Positions 59,804-64,000 of a stretch of 64,000 nt of DNA are shown here, piece by piece. The stretch lies in contig OZ017770.1 of NCBI GenBank assembly GCA_963969345.1, positions 2,241,246-2,305,245 on the forward strand. The letters are read 5' to 3'. The position numbers were made by a program, and so were the translations under genes. A model generated the notes under the pieces. The model did no database searches and was not told the origin of the DNA. It saw only the letters and a list, made by a program, of their open reading frames with translations. The DNA comes from Turbatrix aceti (taxonomy: Eukaryota; Nematoda; Chromadorea; Rhabditida; Panagrolaimidae). Each line of letters begins with the position of its first letter. The first letter of the stretch is position 1.

Positions 59804-62800
59804 ATGCTGAAATGCGTCTGGCATATCCTGCCACTCGGGGTCGCCTTGTTTCTTGCCACAGCCATCGCTCAAGCAGGTAAAATTTTTCATTCATTTTCAA
59901 TTAGTATTTGTTGTCGTTCGTTATCCTTTGACGGTCACTCGATTCTTTTACCATTTTACTTAATTTGACGGACCCTGACCGCCAGCAGCAGGGGTTTCGA
60001 GCATTTTGTTTGCCCACCGTTTCGCGCACCTTTTTGTGTGTACTGGAATCAAAGTCATGCGATCCCTAGCTGAAAGCTTTTCTTCCCATAGGGATCGTCG
60101 GATACCATAAAAAAACATCGTAAGAAGCATCTCGTTTTTTTTCATCGGTGCAGCAACCTTTTGACAGGGATCCTTACATGGTGGCCTTTTCTTACATGCG
60201 CTAGCATTCAAGTAACAACCCCGTTCCATTGTGAGTGACAATTGTTTGAAACCATGAGCATATGCTTGACTTCTCAAGGAAGAACTTGACTTGAGTTCAG
60301 TTGCGCATCTGTGTATACATTTCACAATTTTCAATGCAATTGTCAGTCGACAACATAATGACAGTTTTCTCCCCCTCCGCGCATGGAAAATTATAGCTAT
60401 GCAAATTATCTGAGTGACAGACTTGATTGGTATCACATAGGGGAGGATACGTCTATTATTTTGATTTATTCTACGGAAGCGCAATATTTTTTTTATTTCA
60501 GTGGATCACCCCTTTACGACGGAACCCAATGTCCAGCCATATTATGTGCAAGAAAATGAGGCTGGTCCAACTTTGACATGCTCATTTTCCGAAAATTACC
60601 GCAATCGAGAACGATACGAACCTGAATGGACGCGTGTCATCTCAGGAACACCGAAGTGAGCATTTTACAATTATTTTTTTTTGCATTATGCAATTGGATG
60701 GAAAAAATGCATGACGTGCAGTGTTGCATAAACAATTTTTTTTTTCAGATTGCTTGCTCGAGATGACAATGTTTTCCTCAAAAGTGATTACGCATTGGAA
60801 GAAAATGTCGAGAGTGGACAGTACAATCTTAAAATCAAAACAGTTCGCTTTGACAAAGACAATGGACAATTCTTTTGCAGTCTCCTTGATCGCAAATCTG
60901 GAGAGCAGATTTTGAGTACGCCAGCTACTGTAATGGTTGTAGGTATGTATTTTTTTGTTGCTGTCGTCTCACACATCCATGCTAATGGGGTTTCGGAAAA
61001 TCTTAATGAGCTTTTTTTGATCGCATTTTCACAGAGTAAGTCAAAACAGTGCATGCAGTATAATTGTTGTGGTGGCAACATTATCATGTGTTTTCGCTGG
61101 ACATCCATGAAACTCGTTCTCATTCCCATAAATTTTTTTTGACAACTTTGAGCAAAAAAAATAGTTGTTGAGCTTCAGAAGGGCCGATTGCGCTTGCGTT
61201 AAAACAAAAAGCCATGTTATTTTGGTGTCCTTGACAAATATAGTGAAAGTCTCTTTAATGGCTGTCATAATGGATGTTTTTTTGCTGCCCAAAGGCCTTT
61301 TTTCCGCTGACCAGACCACACAGTAGTAGTGCCCTTGTGAATTGTGTCAGATGATTCCAAAAAATGGGGTACCATATTTTTGTGTGGTTACTTGAATTCT
61401 CCAGAGGGTTTTAAGCAAAACGATTCAACAGTTTTTAACTCTCCGCTCGGTGCATATGTTTTGCCTAGGGGGTAGTTTTGAATAAATCTTGTTTAACATC
61501 ATTTGGTCAACCCGATAAATTGCCAAAGCAACAGCTACTTGTTCTTACAAAGAATTTTGACAATTTGTACATAACGACTAACTAGCACATCTGTTAGGTG
61601 ATTGATGAGCCACTCGACTGAATGTTTGTCAAGTTTTTGTGCTTTTACCGGGGATTTGGGACCCGACGACAAGAAAAGAGCTCCATTTACCTGTTGATGT
61701 ATGCCATTTGTGGGATCATGCGGAAAAAATTTATGCTAAAAAGGTGCCATGTCCAGATGTTCGATTTCAGTGCCACCTAATCCGCCGAGGATTACCATCC
61801 AACCATCGCAGCCGGTGAGGGAGAACGAATTTGTAACCATTCACTGCGAATCTACGGGAGGCAACCCTCCACCCAAGTTTACATGGTTTTTCAACAACAA
61901 CTCAGCTGTGCCGGTCACCTGGCACCAGGACCGCACCGAAGCTGCTCCCCGGTCCACTTCTGTTTCGGTCCTTCAGTGGAGAGCTACAGCGCAGGACAAC
62001 GAGGCATTCCTCATTTGCAAGACGTGGAATGAAGGACTTGAACGTGAAAAACCGCAAACAATTGAAACAAGCCGCGTTAACGTGCTTTTTGCGCCTAAAG
62101 TTGCTGTCCACCCTTCTGCAATCGTGAACATCGAAGAAGGCGAGCGTGTTGATCTTAGCTGCGACGCTATTGCAAACCCCCAACCAACGCAGTTTGAATG
62201 GCAGCACATTTCTTCCGGCGAACGAAAAGCGGATACTAATTGGAGCTTTACAGCCGACAAGCGCAAAGCCGGTGATTACAGATGCTCTGCCGTAAATTCC
62301 ATCGACACTGGCTCTTCCAAATTGGTGGTTAACGTTTTTCATGCGCCTACGGTTATCGTGCCACATATGCTGAATCCGGCTGAAGGGGATCGCCTTGTGG
62401 TTGACTGCAGGGTAGATGCCAACCCTCCGGCTGATCAAATCGTCTGGACAGGTCCTAATGGCTTCAGCCAAGTTGGCGCCCAGCTGACGATTGATGCCAT
62501 TCGGCGCGAGCACATTGGCAACTACACTTGTCAGGCTGGAAATTCCTTTGTGCTGCAGTCAAACGGCAATGCCGTTGTCAAACGCACTGGATCAGGGACG
62601 GTTTATGTCAACGTCAAGCGACGACCCGGTGCCGCTTTGATCTCAACTACCCGACTTGTTATAAACACAGGCGACATGTTGACACTGTCGTGTTCAGCAG
62701 AGGATGCGGGAAGCCCTGAAGCCAAGTTCCGCTGGGCAACGCCTCTTACAAACAATGTTTACGTTTCCTCGCCGGAGTACGGACACTCGAGTCTGACGAT

Positions 62801-64000
62801 CAACCAAGCTGGGCTCTCAGATAATGGAATTTACCGTTGTGTGGCTTACAATGACGTCGGAGAAGGCGAGGAAGCTGTCATCAAGTTGCTCGTCATCGAT
62901 CCGGCAAAAATAACCCGCTATCCAAACAAAAATCGCGTATTGACGGCTGGTGACATTGACTCATCGATTGACTGTGAAGCATTTGGATACCCTCAGCCTC
63001 AGTTTTCCTGGCTCAAAGACGGGAAGTCGATCGGTGAAAACGTCAGCCCGCACTGGGTCATTCAGAATTTCAAAGCGCAAACAACGTGCAACAATGACAA
63101 AGTATGTCTCTGGAAGGTGACCAGCTCGCTGCGTTTCCACGAGACCGTTGAGTGGTCAGACAAAGGCAACTACACCTGTGTCGCTGAAAATGGCGCAAAT
63201 GGACCTCCGGCAAAGAGTTCAACAATGCTCAACATTATTCATGCTCCCGTCGTCACCAACGATCTTTTTGATGGACTTGCCCTCGCTGCCACAGACCTCG
63301 GAACAGGCGGAAAGGTCACTTGCACTGTTTCGGCCCGACCGGAACCCAACTTTATCTGGCTGAGAAATGGAAAGGAAGTCTCCAAAGATGATGAGCAGTT
63401 TCATGTGTACTCTAGCAAAAAGTACAATGCAATTGATGAGTACGAATCGGTCTTAGAGATTGAAGACGTCGATGAGAAAAGCCTAGGCACTTACACATGC
63501 CAAGCGACTAACGGCCAATCCGGAAAGACTCCGGCTAACGTAAACATTATGCTGGTGAAAAAGGGAAAGCCGCAGACACCGACTCATATCCGGCTTTACG
63601 AAACCTCCCCCACTTGGCTGACTGTCTCCTGGAAACCCGGATTCGACGGCGGAGACAAGCAATACTTCGAAATTGAATACCGAATTAGCAATCCATGGTC
63701 TGGAAAAGAGCAAAGCAAGCCTTTTGTCTTTGTTCTGGACGAATCAAACGCAACCCAGGTGGCTGTATACAAGCGAGATGTTGAATCATCCGTCTCCGGA
63801 GTATCTCAAGTCATGGTGCACAACCTCACAATGCTGACGCCAATGACTGTGTACTGGTACCGAATTCGATCTCGCAATGCTTATGGCTTTTCGGACTGGA
63901 GCGTGCTAACATCGTCGTCAACCTCCGATGCCCCGGAAAGCTCTTTACTGCGAGCCCCGACTTCGTTGCTTTTCCACCCTAGCGAGTCAAAAATATCTTT
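59804..64000 (+). CDS. Ig-superfamily adhesion receptor, echinoid/nephrin-like (3' end outside window)
   Basis: A cell-surface adhesion protein, incomplete at its C-terminus. Exons 59804-59876, 60502-60655, 60749-60942 and 61771 to the window end, in frame. A signal peptide (MLKCVWHILPLGVALFLATA) is followed by seven Ig domains with clear Cys/Trp pairs: LTCSFSENY...FFCSL, IHCESTGGNPPPKFTW...LICKT, LSCDAIANPQPTQFEW...YRCSAVN, VDCRVDANPPADQIVW...YTCQAGN, LSCSAEDAGSPEAKFRW...YRCVAYN, IDCEAFGYPQPQFSW...YTCVAEN, and VTCTVSARPEPNFIW...YTCQATN. One FnIII domain follows (LTVSWKPGFDGG...YWYRIRSRNAYGFSDW). Seven Ig domains then FnIII fits Drosophila echinoid better than nephrin/SYG-2 (8-9 Ig plus one FnIII), but the membrane and cytoplasmic parts that would decide are not in the window. 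Exon 4 exceeds 2.2 kb and is still open at 64000. Confidence 0.88.

Noticed and set aside
1..64000. tRNA, rRNA or CRISPR features
   Set aside because: No B-box-like GGTTCRANNCC in a cloverleaf context outside coding exons, and no regularly spaced direct repeats were seen by eye; a covariance-model scan would be needed to exclude tRNAs fully.

Overview
The window is animal genomic DNA, most likely from a nematode. Genes are split by many short introns (mostly about 42-60 nt, GT...AG, acceptors ending TTTTAG or TTTCAG). Two genes encode FMRFamide-like (FLP) peptides ending [13 protein letters not shown] and TMRF-G-KR, which resemble nematode flp-2 and flp-3 products. There is also a TWK-type two-pore K+ channel and an FMRFamide-receptor-like GPCR, and many start codons sit 0-20 nt after a splice-acceptor-like sequence, as expected with spliced-leader trans-splicing. 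I cannot name the species. All exon models were built by hand from splice signals and reading-frame continuity; the internally complete models close in frame, and none has been compared with a database.

Layout. 42-649 (-): 3' part of an unidentified membrane protein. 2875-7096 (+): L1CAM/neuroglian (6 Ig + 5 FnIII). 7289-10370 (-): K2P/TWK channel with a striking periodic QTD array in its cytoplasmic tail. 11170-12399 (-): peptide GPCR. 15410-16257 (-): IFT22/RABL5. 16258-24372: 8 kb with no convincing gene. 24373-31505 (+): plexin. 31775-32246 (-): truncated, diverged copy of EEF1AKMT1; 33596-34015 (+): small membrane protein with octapeptide repeats; 34947-35704 (-): intact EEF1AKMT1. 36289-38074 (+): phospholipase B-like Ntn hydrolase. 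41536-52131 (+): one-chain glutamate synthase (GOGAT), whose introns hold three antisense genes: two FLP precursors (43221-43576, 44309-44618) and a Tyr-rich secreted or membrane protein (48924-49459). 52415-53242 and 53437-54433 (+): two tandem cysteine-rich secreted paralogs. 54612-56098 (+): Golgi carbohydrate sulfotransferase. 59804-64000 (+): 7-Ig plus FnIII adhesion protein (echinoid/nephrin-like) that runs off the window.

How the genes relate. Several products belong to neuronal wiring and signalling (L1CAM, plexin, echinoid-like protein, K2P channel, peptide GPCR, two FLP precursors), but they are ordinary separate transcription units; nothing indicates an operon. The most unusual observations are an approximately 12-residue-periodic array of QT[D/E] motifs in the K2P channel tail, which looks like a multivalent dynein light chain (LC8/DYNLL) docking array, and the pair of neuropeptide genes nested antisense inside one GOGAT intron.
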